Shown here in pieces: positions 33,997-43,450 of a DNA stretch of 47,129 nucleotides. The position numbers and the translations under genes were made by a program. The stretch's first letter is position 1. Each line of letters opens with the position of its first letter. Origin of the DNA: Nanobdellota archaeon (GTDB lineage: Archaea > Nanobdellota > Nanobdellia > Parvarchaeales > Parvarchaeaceae); contig JAJYZA010000002.1 in NCBI GenBank assembly GCA_021800365.1, positions 97,187 to 144,315 of the forward strand, written 5' to 3'. Under the pieces are notes generated by a model. That model was not told the origin of the DNA. It saw only the letters and a list, made by a program, of their open reading frames with translations, and ran no database searches.

Positions 33997-34875
33997 TTAT
34001 GTAAATTCTTTTCTTTCAAATAAAATCGGACCAATTATAATTGTAACCAAGAAATAAGCTGCTAAGATCATTAAACCTTCAAATATACTCGCGTTGTAGG
34101 TAGTTATAGAGATGGCCTTGCTAGAAGCAATAGAACCGGCGGCAGAATGAACACTGGTCGTACTTACATGAGGCGGGTATGGGTTCATTAGTACATTACT
34201 TATTATTTGCGCACCGTAGGTTATTATGAACCAAGGTTCTACGTGTGCAAGATTGGCGACAAGTGCTTGTATAAGCGAAAAAGCAAATAACAAAAGTATT
34301 ACAGTCGTAAGGATAGCTACTGTACTGCTTTTAAACATTGAGCTAAAAAAGAAGGTTAAACCAAGCGCAGAAACCATATAAAATATTGAAAACAGAAGCG
34401 CCTCTAAAAACTGGCTTGGCAATCCGGATAAGCCAAAATAGTATAATCCATTTCCTATGGTTATCAAAGCAAATACACCAAGAATTGCAAGAGATGCCAT
34501 AAGTGCAGCCAGCCACTTTCCTATGTAAATAGCAGACCGCCGTATCGGGTTTCCGATAAGGAAATAACCGGTCTTGTTTTGGAATTCTCCTGATATTGCG
34601 TCACCCCCAAAGAATACGGCCGATAAAATTATCACAAGTGTACTACTTTCTCCCCACCAATTACTATAAAATGAAAGTGGAGACGCTAAGGAATCAGCTG
34701 GTCTAAAGTATGCCATCACTGCAGTAAGCATAATGGCGATTATGGCCACGATTATAAGTAAAACGAAGAATCTCCTAGATCCCACATAATCCAGCAGAGA
34801 ATACTTAAGCATCGTTAGTACCTGTTTAATGCTATTTGGTACGATATTTTTATGGCCAAGATTTAATTTTTCCAT
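33997..34875 (-). CDS. ABC-2 type transporter permease (NosY/CcmB-like)
   Basis: The 292-residue protein has about six membrane helices. After a cytoplasmic N-terminus (residues 1-25), the first helix (RRFFVLLIIVAIIAIMLTAV) leads to an outer loop. FFGGDAISGEFQNKTGYFLI and GNPIRRSAIYIGKWLAALMA carry the E-x-x-x-(K/R)-T/G coupling motif usual for ABC-2 permeases. The C-terminus ends FERKEFT. It starts one base after the ATPase gene at 34877. Cargo is unknown. Confidence 0.88.
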   Translation of the reverse strand: MEKLNLGHKNIVPNSIKQVLTMLKYSLLDYVGSRRFFVLLIIVAIIAIMLTAVMAYFRPADSLASPLSFYSNWWGESSTLVIILSAVFFGGDAISGEFQNKTGYFLIGNPIRRSAIYIGKWLAALMASLAILGVFALITIGNGLYYFGLSGLPSQFLEALLFSIFYMVSALGLTFFFSSMFKSSTVAILTTVILLLFAFSLIQALVANLAHVEPWFIITYGAQIISNVLMNPYPPHVSTTSVHSAAGSIASSKAISITTYNASIFEGLMILAAYFLVTIIIGPILFERKEFT

Positions 34876-34876
34876 T

Positions 34877-35824
34877 TTATACCGTTTCTTTGAACACGCT
34901 AAGGTAAGTTTCTTCCAATGCCGATGCGGACGGCTTAAAACTGATTACCCCTATTCTTAGTTTTACTAAAGATTCTAACAACTTTTGTTGCGCATCAATT
35001 CCGCCGAAAAGTCTCAAATTGAATCTTTTTGTATCTAAAATATCCACGCCTCTTACACCGTTAATTTTTCTTATTCTTTTTATAACACTTGACTGTAAAG
35101 GCCTTATTGTAGATACCTCAATTATTGCAGTCCTGCCGTTAGAAAACCTCGAAGTCACTTCATTTATCGGTCCATACGCCATCAATTTTCCGTGATTTAT
35201 AAGAGCGACTTCGTCGCATATTTCTGATACCTCGCTTAGAAGATGAGAACTCATAAAAATCAGCTTTTTTTCCTTTTTCAGGTCCTTTATAATCTCTCTT
35301 ACTTCACTCATCCCTCGAGGATCAAGACCCGAAGTGGGTTCATCTAACAAAATTATATCTGGGTCTCCTAAAAGGGCCGCGGCTATATTTATTCTCTGTT
35401 TCATTCCTTTTGACATTTTGCCTACCTTTTGATCCAGCCACCGCTTCATCTTTACCTTGTTAACAACTTCCTTTACGCTTCTCTCCAAAAATTTGTGCGG
35501 TACCCCTTTTATCTCCGCTATCATAAACAAGGCTTCTTTCTCTGTCAGTGAGGGATATACCTCTGGCGTTTCAATTAAAGTTCCCACCATCGAAAGCGCG
35601 ATTTTCTTATTTTTGTGGACATCGACTCCGTTTATCAAAGCATGCCCATAAGTTGGGCGTATCATATCTGTGAAGAGTTTTAAAGTTGTCGTCTTCCCTG
35701 CCCCATTTGGCCCTAAAAAACCGACACATTTAGGACCTACAATTTTTATATTTAGGTTAGATAATGCAGTAAACTGTCCATACCTCTTTGTTAGATTAAT
35801 CGCTTGCAATAACGGATTCGCCAT
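34877..35824 (-). CDS. ABC transporter ATP-binding protein
   Basis: The 315-residue ATPase has Walker A FLGPNGAGKTTTLKLF near residues 35-50, signature MSKGMKQRINIAAALL near 135-150, Walker B IILLDEPTSGLDPRGM and the switch histidine in MSSHLLSEVSEI. In the ABC signature the usual S-G-G is S-K-G, a variant common in this exporter branch. A 90-residue C-terminal regulatory domain ends with SALEETYLSVFKE. It forms a two-gene unit with the permease one base downstream, and lies 48 bases before the GH15 gene's end. It is separate from the PadR-controlled transporter. Confidence 0.92.
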   Translation of the reverse strand: MANPLLQAINLTKRYGQFTALSNLNIKIVGPKCVGFLGPNGAGKTTTLKLFTDMIRPTYGHALINGVDVHKNKKIALSMVGTLIETPEVYPSLTEKEALFMIAEIKGVPHKFLERSVKEVVNKVKMKRWLDQKVGKMSKGMKQRINIAAALLGDPDIILLDEPTSGLDPRGMSEVREIIKDLKKEKKLIFMSSHLLSEVSEICDEVALINHGKLMAYGPINEVTSRFSNGRTAIIEVSTIRPLQSSVIKRIRKINGVRGVDILDTKRFNLRLFGGIDAQQKLLESLVKLRIGVISFKPSASALEETYLSVFKETV

Positions 35825-35872
35825 TAAACCTCTAAATTATAATTAAAGCAATACTCCCGCCGAATTTATAAA

Positions 35873-37681
35873 TTAAGTTCCTTTAAACTCGGGGAGGGAG
35901 ACTTTCTTATATTCGTTTAACCTTAATATTGTAGATATAAGCCCAACGTGAGATAATGCTTGCGGGTAATTGCCTAGGTAATATTTATCTTTAAAATCTA
36001 TCTCTTCTGAGAGAAGATGCAAATCATTAAAGAGAGCAAGAAGCTTTTCTAAACCTTCCTTTGCCATTTTTATTTTGTTCATTTGTATTAAATCTTCTAT
36101 GTACCAAAAAGAGACAAGCAAAAAGGCATTGTCACTATGCTCTGCGTCGAGTTTAGTTTCGTATCTATCAAATAAAAAAGCCCCACGCATTAATCTTTTT
36201 TCTATTTCGGCTAGGGTATTAATAAAAGTCTTGCTATCCGCATCACAAAAACCTATCAATGGAAGCCGCAATAGGGCGCAGTCTACTAAATCAGATCCAA
36301 AATACTGAACATAATACCTTCCAGTCGGATCTTTTCCTTTTTCTTCCACCTCTCTTTTTATCTCGTCTGCTGTGTTTCTTAAGAGATTTATTTCTTCCGG
36401 AGTCTCTAAATCTTTCAAAAGCAAGATTGCATTGTTTAGTGCCTCCCAAGCGACGGCTTTTGAATATACATAATGTCTATCCCCACTTCGAATTTCCCAA
36501 ATCGATCTATCTGGTTCCTTCCACCTTTTAATTAATGTGTGTGAAGTTTCTTTGACCAGTTCAAGCATTTCGGTGGTTATTGCCGCACCGTATTTTTTAG
36601 CAGTGCTTATTGCATTTATTAATGAGCCGTATTGGTCTAATTGGAATTGTTCAACCGCAGCGTTGCCGAATCTCACTGGCTTTGAGTTTAAATAACCTTC
36701 TAAGTCTATTTGTCGTTCTATTATTGCTTCCGGATTGGAGATAGGGTAAATCGATTTTATTTGTCCTCCATCATTATGTATTTGATTCATTAAACTGTAG
36801 AAGAATTTCATGGCTTCTTCTAAATAACCGAGACTCGCAAGTGTATCTATCACGTAGGCGGTATCCCTTATCCACATAAACCGATAATCCCAATTTTTTG
36901 ATCCACCAGCTACTTCTGGCAATGAAGCAGTCGGGGCTGCCGCCATAAAATAATTTGGATCGAAAAAAAGCCCTCGCAAAACCAGTAGAGATCTTTTTAC
37001 CCATTCCGAATATGGACCGGAATAATTAGATTTGGATATCCAATCTCTCCAAAAAAGTGTCGTTTCGAATTGTCTTGTTTCACTTTCAAACGCCTTTAAA
37101 TCATGTGCCTCGCTGGCTCCATAAGCAGTTACAAACCACTTTGTTTCGCCCCGGTGCATAGAAAAGGTACCTTTGAGGCCATTACCTACCCGTTCCAGAA
37201 ATACATCAGTAGAAATACTTTGTGTTCTTGTACCTGATTTTATTATATACCCAGTTTCTCCGCTTTGTTTTATCTCATTTTCTTGTTGCGTATAAAATGG
37301 AAAAAATTCTACGGTTATAAGTAATTTTTCCTCTAGACATTCTACTTTTCTATGTATCTCCGGCAGTAGAACTCGAGCCTGCCCTAGCATTGGTAAAAAA
37401 TCGGATATCCTCATAACTAATTTATCTCCATAAAAAAATTGAGTTAATAATATGTTTGTGTCTTCTATGTAGTATTGAATAGAAGAATAATGATTAATCG
37501 CTGGCGCTATCGTAAAATAACCTCCTTTCTCCTTATCTAATATAGAAAAGAAAACTGGATCCGAATCAAAATTTGGAAAACACGCCCAGTCTATTTCACC
37601 GAACTTAGACACTAATGCAGCACTTCTATTATTGAATAAAACCCCATGGTCCTCTATTTTTATAAATTTTTGTGTTGACAT
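35873..37681 (-). CDS. Glycoside hydrolase family 15 (glucoamylase/trehalase-like)
   Basis: Taken from ATG 37681 this is 602 residues: an N-terminal beta-sandwich (1-250, HGVLFNNRSAALVSKFGEID) and a C-terminal (alpha/alpha)6 barrel. Barrel motifs include WDYRFMWIRDTAYVIDTLAS, KPVRFGNAAVEQFQLDQYGS, and DRSIWEIRSGDRHYVYSKAV with the catalytic acid in W-E-I-R. The catalytic base is normally the glutamate of E-E-G-x-F; here the place reads EHSDNAFLLVSFWYIEDL, so the base looks replaced. Archaeal GH15 enzymes act on maltooligosaccharides or trehalose. A longer form from a TTG at 37720 is possible, but ATG is preferred. No signal peptide is seen, so it is cytosolic. Confidence 0.85.
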   Translation of the reverse strand: MSTQKFIKIEDHGVLFNNRSAALVSKFGEIDWACFPNFDSDPVFFSILDKEKGGYFTIAPAINHYSSIQYYIEDTNILLTQFFYGDKLVMRISDFLPMLGQARVLLPEIHRKVECLEEKLLITVEFFPFYTQQENEIKQSGETGYIIKSGTRTQSISTDVFLERVGNGLKGTFSMHRGETKWFVTAYGASEAHDLKAFESETRQFETTLFWRDWISKSNYSGPYSEWVKRSLLVLRGLFFDPNYFMAAAPTASLPEVAGGSKNWDYRFMWIRDTAYVIDTLASLGYLEEAMKFFYSLMNQIHNDGGQIKSIYPISNPEAIIERQIDLEGYLNSKPVRFGNAAVEQFQLDQYGSLINAISTAKKYGAAITTEMLELVKETSHTLIKRWKEPDRSIWEIRSGDRHYVYSKAVAWEALNNAILLLKDLETPEEINLLRNTADEIKREVEEKGKDPTGRYYVQYFGSDLVDCALLRLPLIGFCDADSKTFINTLAEIEKRLMRGAFLFDRYETKLDAEHSDNAFLLVSFWYIEDLIQMNKIKMAKEGLEKLLALFNDLHLLSEEIDFKDKYYLGNYPQALSHVGLISTILRLNEYKKVSLPEFKGT

Positions 37682-37906
37682 GTAAACGCCCGAAGGTTGA
37701 AGTAAACTATGTATTATCAACCTAAGCCTTATATTAACGTATACAATTAAATGAATTTAACTTTTTAGTTTTAATCTGCTATCTAACTATCAATTCACAT
37801 ACTTTCTATATACAAATTTTAAGGATAATTCGTGACTATATAATGTGTATTTAAAATTTAGAGTTAAATTGTAAAAGAATATAAAGTACCATTTATAATT
37901 TAACAT

Positions 37907-38218
37907 ATGGCATTAATAAAATTAGAAGAGATAATAGGTAAAGCGTTGCTCGAATCGCATGATAAAACAGTAAAGTTATACGGTATTACATCTACTGGAA
38001 GAAAAATCGATTTACATGGATATGTGATGAGTGAAACATCTAAGAACTACTTTCATAAGGTTAGTGCGGAGTATGAGCCGGCATCAAAGAATTTAATCTA
38101 TGGGAATTGTGATTGTGAAGCGTACGTATATTTTGGCAGCCCTTGTAAGCATATAATAAAATTAAGAAACGTATACGAGAGAAACGAAGAAAAAATAAAT
38201 AAAAATTCAGTGCAATAA
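37907..38218 (+). CDS. Stand-alone SWIM zinc-finger protein
   Basis: The 103-residue protein ends with NCDCEAYVYFGSPCKHIIKL: C-x-C, ten residues, then C-x-H, the SWIM zinc-finger signature. The N-terminal 60 residues form a short helix (LEEIIGKALLESHDKTVKLY) and strands, also typical of small SWIM proteins. SWIM domains bind DNA or protein partners, e.g. with Shu-complex recombination proteins or SWI2/SNF2 ATPases. No such partner is adjacent; upstream is the GH15 gene in divergent orientation. A TATA-like AATTTAAAG-type stretch precedes it. The zinc finger is sure, the role unknown. Confidence 0.82.
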   Translation: MALIKLEEIIGKALLESHDKTVKLYGITSTGRKIDLHGYVMSETSKNYFHKVSAEYEPASKNLIYGNCDCEAYVYFGSPCKHIIKLRNVYERNEEKINKNSVQ

Positions 38219-38246
38219 ATTTTTATCTCTAGCGCACATCAAAAAT

Positions 38247-39734
38247 TTAACTGCTAACATTTCCGATATATGATGCACGTGCACCGACTGTTCCCTGCAA
38301 GGTCAGCAAATACTTTGTACCCGGAGCAAGCGATATAGTTATGAGACCATTCCCGAGCGCAATCTTTCCGTTAAATTCCAATGTTACAGATGAGAATGGG
38401 GCGAGAGTATAACCCAAATTAAATGGTATATGGAACGAAGAATTAGATACCTCCTGTGATACATCTGTACCGGTATAATTTAAAGCGGCTGACGTACTAT
38501 TAGTCGTATTGATCGAATAATTAAACCTAGGTGTAAAATTAGTAAGCTCAGTGCCGGAAAAGGGGAGAAAAAGCGTCGCATTGCTTAAGACTAGAAAATT
38601 TAGATTCTTATCATATGCCATGTTCTTTAGAATATTTATCCTCTCGCGAGTCACGTTTAGCACTTCATTGAATTTTGAGGTAACCTTAGCTTCCTCAACA
38701 GATAATTTTTGTTCTGTCTCGTTAATTCGTTCATTTATCCTATTTACAACGGATCTGACAGATTCATTTTCTCTTGAGGCGCTATCGCTGAGGTTATATA
38801 GCCGGAATAAACTTGTATTTACGTCATCTAATCTTGAAGTTATCCTCGTTGTAAGGTTATTTTCGACTTCTCTGAGATTATTGAGCGCATCATTTAATCT
38901 GTTATTTAATTTATCTAAACTCCTATTGAGATAATCTTCAGAATTGTTCAAGGTGTAACTTAAGTTATTTGCGTATACTAAATCTCCTTCTCTTAATCTG
39001 AGTCCGACATGCTGTAAAACCACACTTTGATTTGAGTTATCTTTAACTGTCACACTTATTGAAGTGGAATTTCCTACAGAGGTTACAATCGCACTCGTTA
39101 TAGTGATATTTGGTCTTACGGCATCTAAGCTGCGCAGCGTAGTATTATTCAAATGAGTTATGTCTCCAATAGTTCTTTTAATAACCTTATCTGTTACTGC
39201 TCTTATCGAAGGTACTAATATGTATTGTGTATAATTTGATGAGTACACAGTTATTATTGTGGGCGTAAAATCCAATATCAAACCTGTCGATGAGTTTATT
39301 CTTGAAAATGCCTCCGGTATATCGGCAGTTATCTTATTATTTGGAATAACTACAGGATAAATACTCCCATTTATGGTTATATTTGCAGAAGTAATATTGA
39401 ATTGTACTAAAATAACAGAAACATTAACCGGTAAGTTTGCTTCTGCTAATACCTCAGAGGAATTAATTAACGAAAGCAGATTGAGATTTCCAGATGTTGT
39501 AACATCTATATTTTGAGTAGCAGACCCGGTGTTATTTTTATAAACTATACGGAAAGAGGAATAACTTATTTCCAGATTTGTAGTTCCATTAGGTACTACT
39601 GCCGGATCTGTCATGGCAATTGGAGTTCCTGTCGATACAGTTGAGTTTAATGGTAAATTGGTATAGTAGTCGTAGAATATGCCTGCTACAAGCAGCACTA
39701 TTAAAATCATCACAGCATACATGGCTTTTTGCAT
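38247..39734 (-). CDS. DUF4382-type surface protein with coiled-coil middle
   Basis: The 495-residue product has a membrane helix at 5-22 and then an exterior part dense in N-x-S/T sequons. Residues 38-180 form the DUF4382 domain (MTDPAVVPNGTTNLEISYSS, LNLLSLINSSEVLAEANLPV, YILVPSIRAV). Residues 207-250 match the beta segment of the paralogue at 20090-21877. Then, instead of that protein's Pro/Met-rich stretch, there is a predicted coiled coil at about 262-372, with heptad-like Leu/Ile/Val spacing in DKLNNRLNDALNNLREVE. The C-terminal beta module (435-490) again matches. It is likely a cell-surface stalk-like protein. No neighbour suggests a partner. Confidence 0.78.
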   Translation of the reverse strand: MQKAMYAVMILIVLLVAGIFYDYYTNLPLNSTVSTGTPIAMTDPAVVPNGTTNLEISYSSFRIVYKNNTGSATQNIDVTTSGNLNLLSLINSSEVLAEANLPVNVSVILVQFNITSANITINGSIYPVVIPNNKITADIPEAFSRINSSTGLILDFTPTIITVYSSNYTQYILVPSIRAVTDKVIKRTIGDITHLNNTTLRSLDAVRPNITITSAIVTSVGNSTSISVTVKDNSNQSVVLQHVGLRLREGDLVYANNLSYTLNNSEDYLNRSLDKLNNRLNDALNNLREVENNLTTRITSRLDDVNTSLFRLYNLSDSASRENESVRSVVNRINERINETEQKLSVEEAKVTSKFNEVLNVTRERINILKNMAYDKNLNFLVLSNATLFLPFSGTELTNFTPRFNYSINTTNSTSAALNYTGTDVSQEVSNSSFHIPFNLGYTLAPFSSVTLEFNGKIALGNGLITISLAPGTKYLLTLQGTVGARASYIGNVSS

Positions 39735-39822
39735 ACGCTTTTAAGTCTTAACGGGTATTTAAAGATTATTATTTATATAAGGTAAATGGTATAAATGGAG
39801 AGAATATGGGCGGCGGGGCGTT

Positions 39823-40116
39823 ATGGTAAATTATACATTAATAAGCGGCTTTCAAATATTCTTATCATTAGTCTATCTTGTGTTTGCATCTTTTATTACG
39901 ATTCTATTTACAGCGAGCTCTGTGATAACTGACTTTGCGCTTGTACTTATTATAACAAATCTTTTATCACTCATACTAGCGCTAGAACTCCTTGCAGAAA
40001 AAAAACATATAAAACTATTTTTAATCGCGTTTGGGCTTCTTGATATAATCTCTATACCATTTGGAACTATCTTAGGAATCTATATGGTTCTATGTGGTAT
40101 TAAAAGTAAAACATAA
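39823..40116 (+). CDS. Small membrane protein, three helices, unknown function
   Basis: This 97-residue protein has about three hydrophobic helices: residues 8-30, 36-54 and 64-92. Short basic stretches lie between (AEKKHIKLF) and at the end (CGIKSKT). It has no recognisable motif. Its start ATG lies about 90 bases before the divergent DUF4382 gene's start, and 78 bases separate its end from the aminopeptidase on the same strand. It could be a small accessory membrane subunit; nothing in the sequence says of what. Confidence 0.6.
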   Translation: MVNYTLISGFQIFLSLVYLVFASFITILFTASSVITDFALVLIITNLLSLILALELLAEKKHIKLFLIAFGLLDIISIPFGTILGIYMVLCGIKSKT

Positions 40117-40194
40117 ATTGCTGCTATTTCCAATCAATAAACGCTAGGTAGTATTCTCAATAATAATTTAAAAACCAGGTGTTTATATTATTAT

Positions 40195-42711
40195 ATGAAA
40201 AGACCGTCTTATAAAACTTTGGACCATAATTTTATACCCAAAAAGTACAACCTGTTTTTTGAAACAGATTTTAAATCATTTAAAACATATTGTGAAGAAG
40301 AGCTTTATGGAATCGTTAAAACCCATACTAATATTTTAAAACTCAACTATAAAGAGTTAGATATAAAAAAAGCGTTTATAACTTGTAATAAAAAAGTCCA
40401 AACTGCAGAATTACATTTAATGCCAGATAAACAGATTTTTGAACTAAAAACACCGAAAAAAATAATCGGAGATATAAAAATAAAGATAATTTTTACTATA
40501 AAAAACAATGAGGGGGCATATGGATTTTACAGAAGTAGATATCAATATTCTAAAAACGAAGAATCTATTTTAACTACTCAATTTGAATCTACTAATGCGA
40601 GGGCGGCTTTTCCATGCATAGATGAACCGGAATCAAAGGCTACTTTTGATGTTTCTTTAAGAATAAACAAGGACTTAGACGCAATATCAAATATGCCGAA
40701 AAAAGAGGAGATTATCGACAAAGATAAAAAATTGATAATGTTTGAGACTACGCCGAAGATGTCTACTTACCTTTTGTATATCGGTGTAGGCAAATTTGAA
40801 GTCTTAACTAAGCGCGGCGGGAAACCGCGAATTTCTATTATTACTGTTCCTGGAAAAATAAAATATGCTAAAGTTGCCTTAAATTATGCCTATAAATTTC
40901 TAAAGTTCTTCGAAAGTTACTTTGGCATAAAATATCCCTTGTCAAAACTTGATTTAATAGCAATTCCAGATTTTGCAGTTGGTGCGATGGAAAATTGGGG
41001 CGCAATAACGTTTAGAGAAACTGCGCTTCTTCTTGATGAAGCGGGGGGCATTAATCAAAAAAGACGGATTGCCGAAGTCATCGCACATGAATTAGCTCAC
41101 CAGTGGTTTGGAGATTTAGTAACGATGTCGTGGTGGAATGACCTTTGGCTAAATGAAAGCTTTGCAACTTTTATGGCATTTAAAGCGATGGAGGCAGTAT
41201 TCCCAACTTGGAGGGTGGATTTACAATATTTATTAGATGTTTTTAACCCTGCTTTTGTGATTGATGCCTTACACGCTACTCACCCAATAAGTGTGTATGT
41301 AAAAAATGAAGATGAAGTATCGAGTATGTTCGATATAATAAGTTATGAAAAAGGCGGAAGTGTCCTTCAAATGCTCGAAGATTATACTGGAAAAGAAATT
41401 TTTAGAAATGGGTTAAGACTATATTTGAACACGCATGCATATGAAAACGCGACAAAGAACGACCTCTGGAAGGCAATAAATGAATCTGCGCAAAGCACTG
41501 GCAAAAAACTAAGCGTAGAAAGGATGATAGAAAAATGGATTAACAATTCTGGCTATCCTCTGATACATATCTCTAGGAGTAAAGACGGATTTACACTTAA
41601 GCAGGCGCGTTTTTTATTTTTGGGGGAGATGCAGGGCGATTGGCGAGTTCCAATACGCTATAAGACCGATAAACACAACGGGTTATTTTTAATGGAAAAA
41701 AAGACTAGTTTTTTGAAAGAAAATGCAAAATGGATAAAACTAAATTTTGGACAAAAAAGTTTTTACATTGTTTCTTATGAAAACCGGCTATTAAAAGGGA
41801 TTATAGAAGCAATAAAACAAAGAAAGCTTGATGAGAGAGACTTGTGGGGATTAGAAAACGACTTATTCTTACTCACACGTTGTGGAAAGATCAGATTTGA
41901 CAATTATATTAATTTTATAAGTATTCTCTTAACTAAATCTAGTTATCCTACAACAAATAATCTTCTAAATCATCTGAGTTTCTTGTATAAACTCAGCAAA
42001 AAGCCAGCTGCAGTTAATAAAATAAAAATGCTAGGTACCATTATGGCTAAAAAAATATTAAAAAATTTGGGCTGGGACGACAAAATTAATGAGCGAGATT
42101 CGGACAGGCTTGAAAGAAATGCTGCAATAACTTTCTTGGGAGAGGTAGGCGAACCAAAAACTACAAAAAAGATACTGAAGATATTCAAAAAACTACTGAA
42201 AGGCGCGGCTCCAAAAAATAAAGACCTAATCCAAATAGCCTATAAAATATCCGCTATAACTGGTGGCGCAAACAACTTAAATAAACTTATAACTCGTTAC
42301 AGTGTATCAAAGTCCCAAAATGAGAGGGTTTTTATCCTTGCTGCACTCGGAAACTTCAAGAATAGTGCACTTATAAAAAAGGCTCTCGACTTTTCTGCAT
42401 CGGAAAATGTAAGATTACAAGATTCTGATACCGTCGCAATTTCTGCTGCCATGAATAATAAGGCACATAGGGTCCTTTTCTTATGGATTAAAGAACGATG
42501 GGGAGAAATTCTTAAAAAATCGGATCCTTCGACGATGTTCGCAAATAAATACATAGAGTCTTTAGCGTTTGTACACGACAAAAAACTAAGAGATGAAATA
42601 GTTAAATTTTTTAATTTAAAGGAAAACTTAAGGGATGATTTAAAATTCTCCTTAGCTCAAACAATTGAAAGAATAGATATAAATCTGCGCTACTTAAACG
42701 CAAATCGTTGA
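40195..42711 (+). CDS. M1 family aminopeptidase (tricorn-factor F2/F3-like)
   Basis: The 838-residue enzyme has the M1 order. An N-terminal beta-saddle carries the substrate-anchoring GAMENWGAITF at 263-273. The catalytic domain holds HELAHQWFGD (zinc-binding H298 and H302, catalytic E299) and the distal zinc ligand E321 in NDLWLNES. A helical C-terminal domain (about 480-838) follows. Length and layout resemble the archaeal tricorn-interacting factors F2/F3, which trim peptides left by the proteasome. No signal peptide is present, so it is cytosolic. A TATA-like TTTAAAAA at 40167-40174 lies about 25 bases before the ATG. Confidence 0.93.
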   Translation: MKRPSYKTLDHNFIPKKYNLFFETDFKSFKTYCEEELYGIVKTHTNILKLNYKELDIKKAFITCNKKVQTAELHLMPDKQIFELKTPKKIIGDIKIKIIFTIKNNEGAYGFYRSRYQYSKNEESILTTQFESTNARAAFPCIDEPESKATFDVSLRINKDLDAISNMPKKEEIIDKDKKLIMFETTPKMSTYLLYIGVGKFEVLTKRGGKPRISIITVPGKIKYAKVALNYAYKFLKFFESYFGIKYPLSKLDLIAIPDFAVGAMENWGAITFRETALLLDEAGGINQKRRIAEVIAHELAHQWFGDLVTMSWWNDLWLNESFATFMAFKAMEAVFPTWRVDLQYLLDVFNPAFVIDALHATHPISVYVKNEDEVSSMFDIISYEKGGSVLQMLEDYTGKEIFRNGLRLYLNTHAYENATKNDLWKAINESAQSTGKKLSVERMIEKWINNSGYPLIHISRSKDGFTLKQARFLFLGEMQGDWRVPIRYKTDKHNGLFLMEKKTSFLKENAKWIKLNFGQKSFYIVSYENRLLKGIIEAIKQRKLDERDLWGLENDLFLLTRCGKIRFDNYINFISILLTKSSYPTTNNLLNHLSFLYKLSKKPAAVNKIKMLGTIMAKKILKNLGWDDKINERDSDRLERNAAITFLGEVGEPKTTKKILKIFKKLLKGAAPKNKDLIQIAYKISAITGGANNLNKLITRYSVSKSQNERVFILAALGNFKNSALIKKALDFSASENVRLQDSDTVAISAAMNNKAHRVLFLWIKERWGEILKKSDPSTMFANKYIESLAFVHDKKLRDEIVKFFNLKENLRDDLKFSLAQTIERIDINLRYLNANR

Positions 42712-42722
42712 TGTCGGTTATT

Positions 42723-43364
42723 TTATTGCGCTGCGTTCTTGCTAGTCACTAATTTAGTAAGCTCATCCAGGCGGCATATTACATGGTCAGCAGAACAAAT
42801 AGGGACGCCGCTCCTAACAATCAGTACGTTTTCGATGCCTGCGGTTCTTGCAGCAGTGATATCGCTTTCGCCGTCTCCAACAACTAATCCGTTTTCCTTA
42901 GAGACCCCCATTAATTTAAAGGCCTTAATAAAAACATCCGGCGCAGGTTTACCTGCTGCCACTTCATCGGCGCTTACTATAGTATCCATAAGCTCCGATA
43001 GATGTGTTTTCTTCAGGAATATCTGTAGCAATTCTCCTCCAAGTCCGGTAGCTATCCCCGTCTTTAAGCCTAGTTTCCTTAGCTTTCTTAAGGTAATATT
43101 TGTTTCGGGAAAAACTTTCAGTCTTTCAATGCGTTCCTGCACCAACTCTTTTCTTCGTTGACGCAGAGCTTTTATTGTATCCTTATCGGTTTTCCCAAAG
43201 AATGCCTTTGTTATATCCTTTATCGACATACCATTGAACTTTACCAATTCTGAGGGAGTTATAATTAAACCCCTTTCCGCAAAAGCCGCGCATTCGGCTT
43301 CTTTCAAGAGTTCAGTGTCATCTATTAATGTACCATCTAAATCAAACGCTATCCCTTTTATCAT
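42723..43364 (-). CDS. HAD-superfamily hydrolase (phosphoglycolate phosphatase/beta-PGM-like)
   Basis: At 213 residues it has motif I IAFDLDGTLIDDTE at 5-18, an alpha-helical cap with LIITPSELVKFNGMSIKDIT (residues 34-53), motif II in GLKTGIATGLGG, the motif III lysine in VAAGKPAPDVFIKA and motif IV VVGDGESDITAARTAG. This layout fits small-molecule HAD phosphatases such as phosphoglycolate phosphatase. Substrate is not decidable from sequence. It starts 86 bases from tyrS in divergent orientation and ends convergent with the aminopeptidase 11 bases away. Confidence 0.88.
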   Translation of the reverse strand: MIKGIAFDLDGTLIDDTELLKEAECAAFAERGLIITPSELVKFNGMSIKDITKAFFGKTDKDTIKALRQRRKELVQERIERLKVFPETNITLRKLRKLGLKTGIATGLGGELLQIFLKKTHLSELMDTIVSADEVAAGKPAPDVFIKAFKLMGVSKENGLVVGDGESDITAARTAGIENVLIVRSGVPICSADHVICRLDELTKLVTSKNAAQ

Positions 43365-43450
43365 TACTATAAACTATTGGGCGCTTGTTAAATAAATACA
43401 TTGTTTAGAACCAAAGTAAACTTTATCTATAATAAATGTAATTTACCACT

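Noticed and set aside
31510-35824. Two ABC exporter units as a possible toxin or bacteriocin system
   Set aside because: No precursor peptide, modifying enzyme or immunity gene is seen. Both look like ordinary ABC-2 exporters, one with PadR control.
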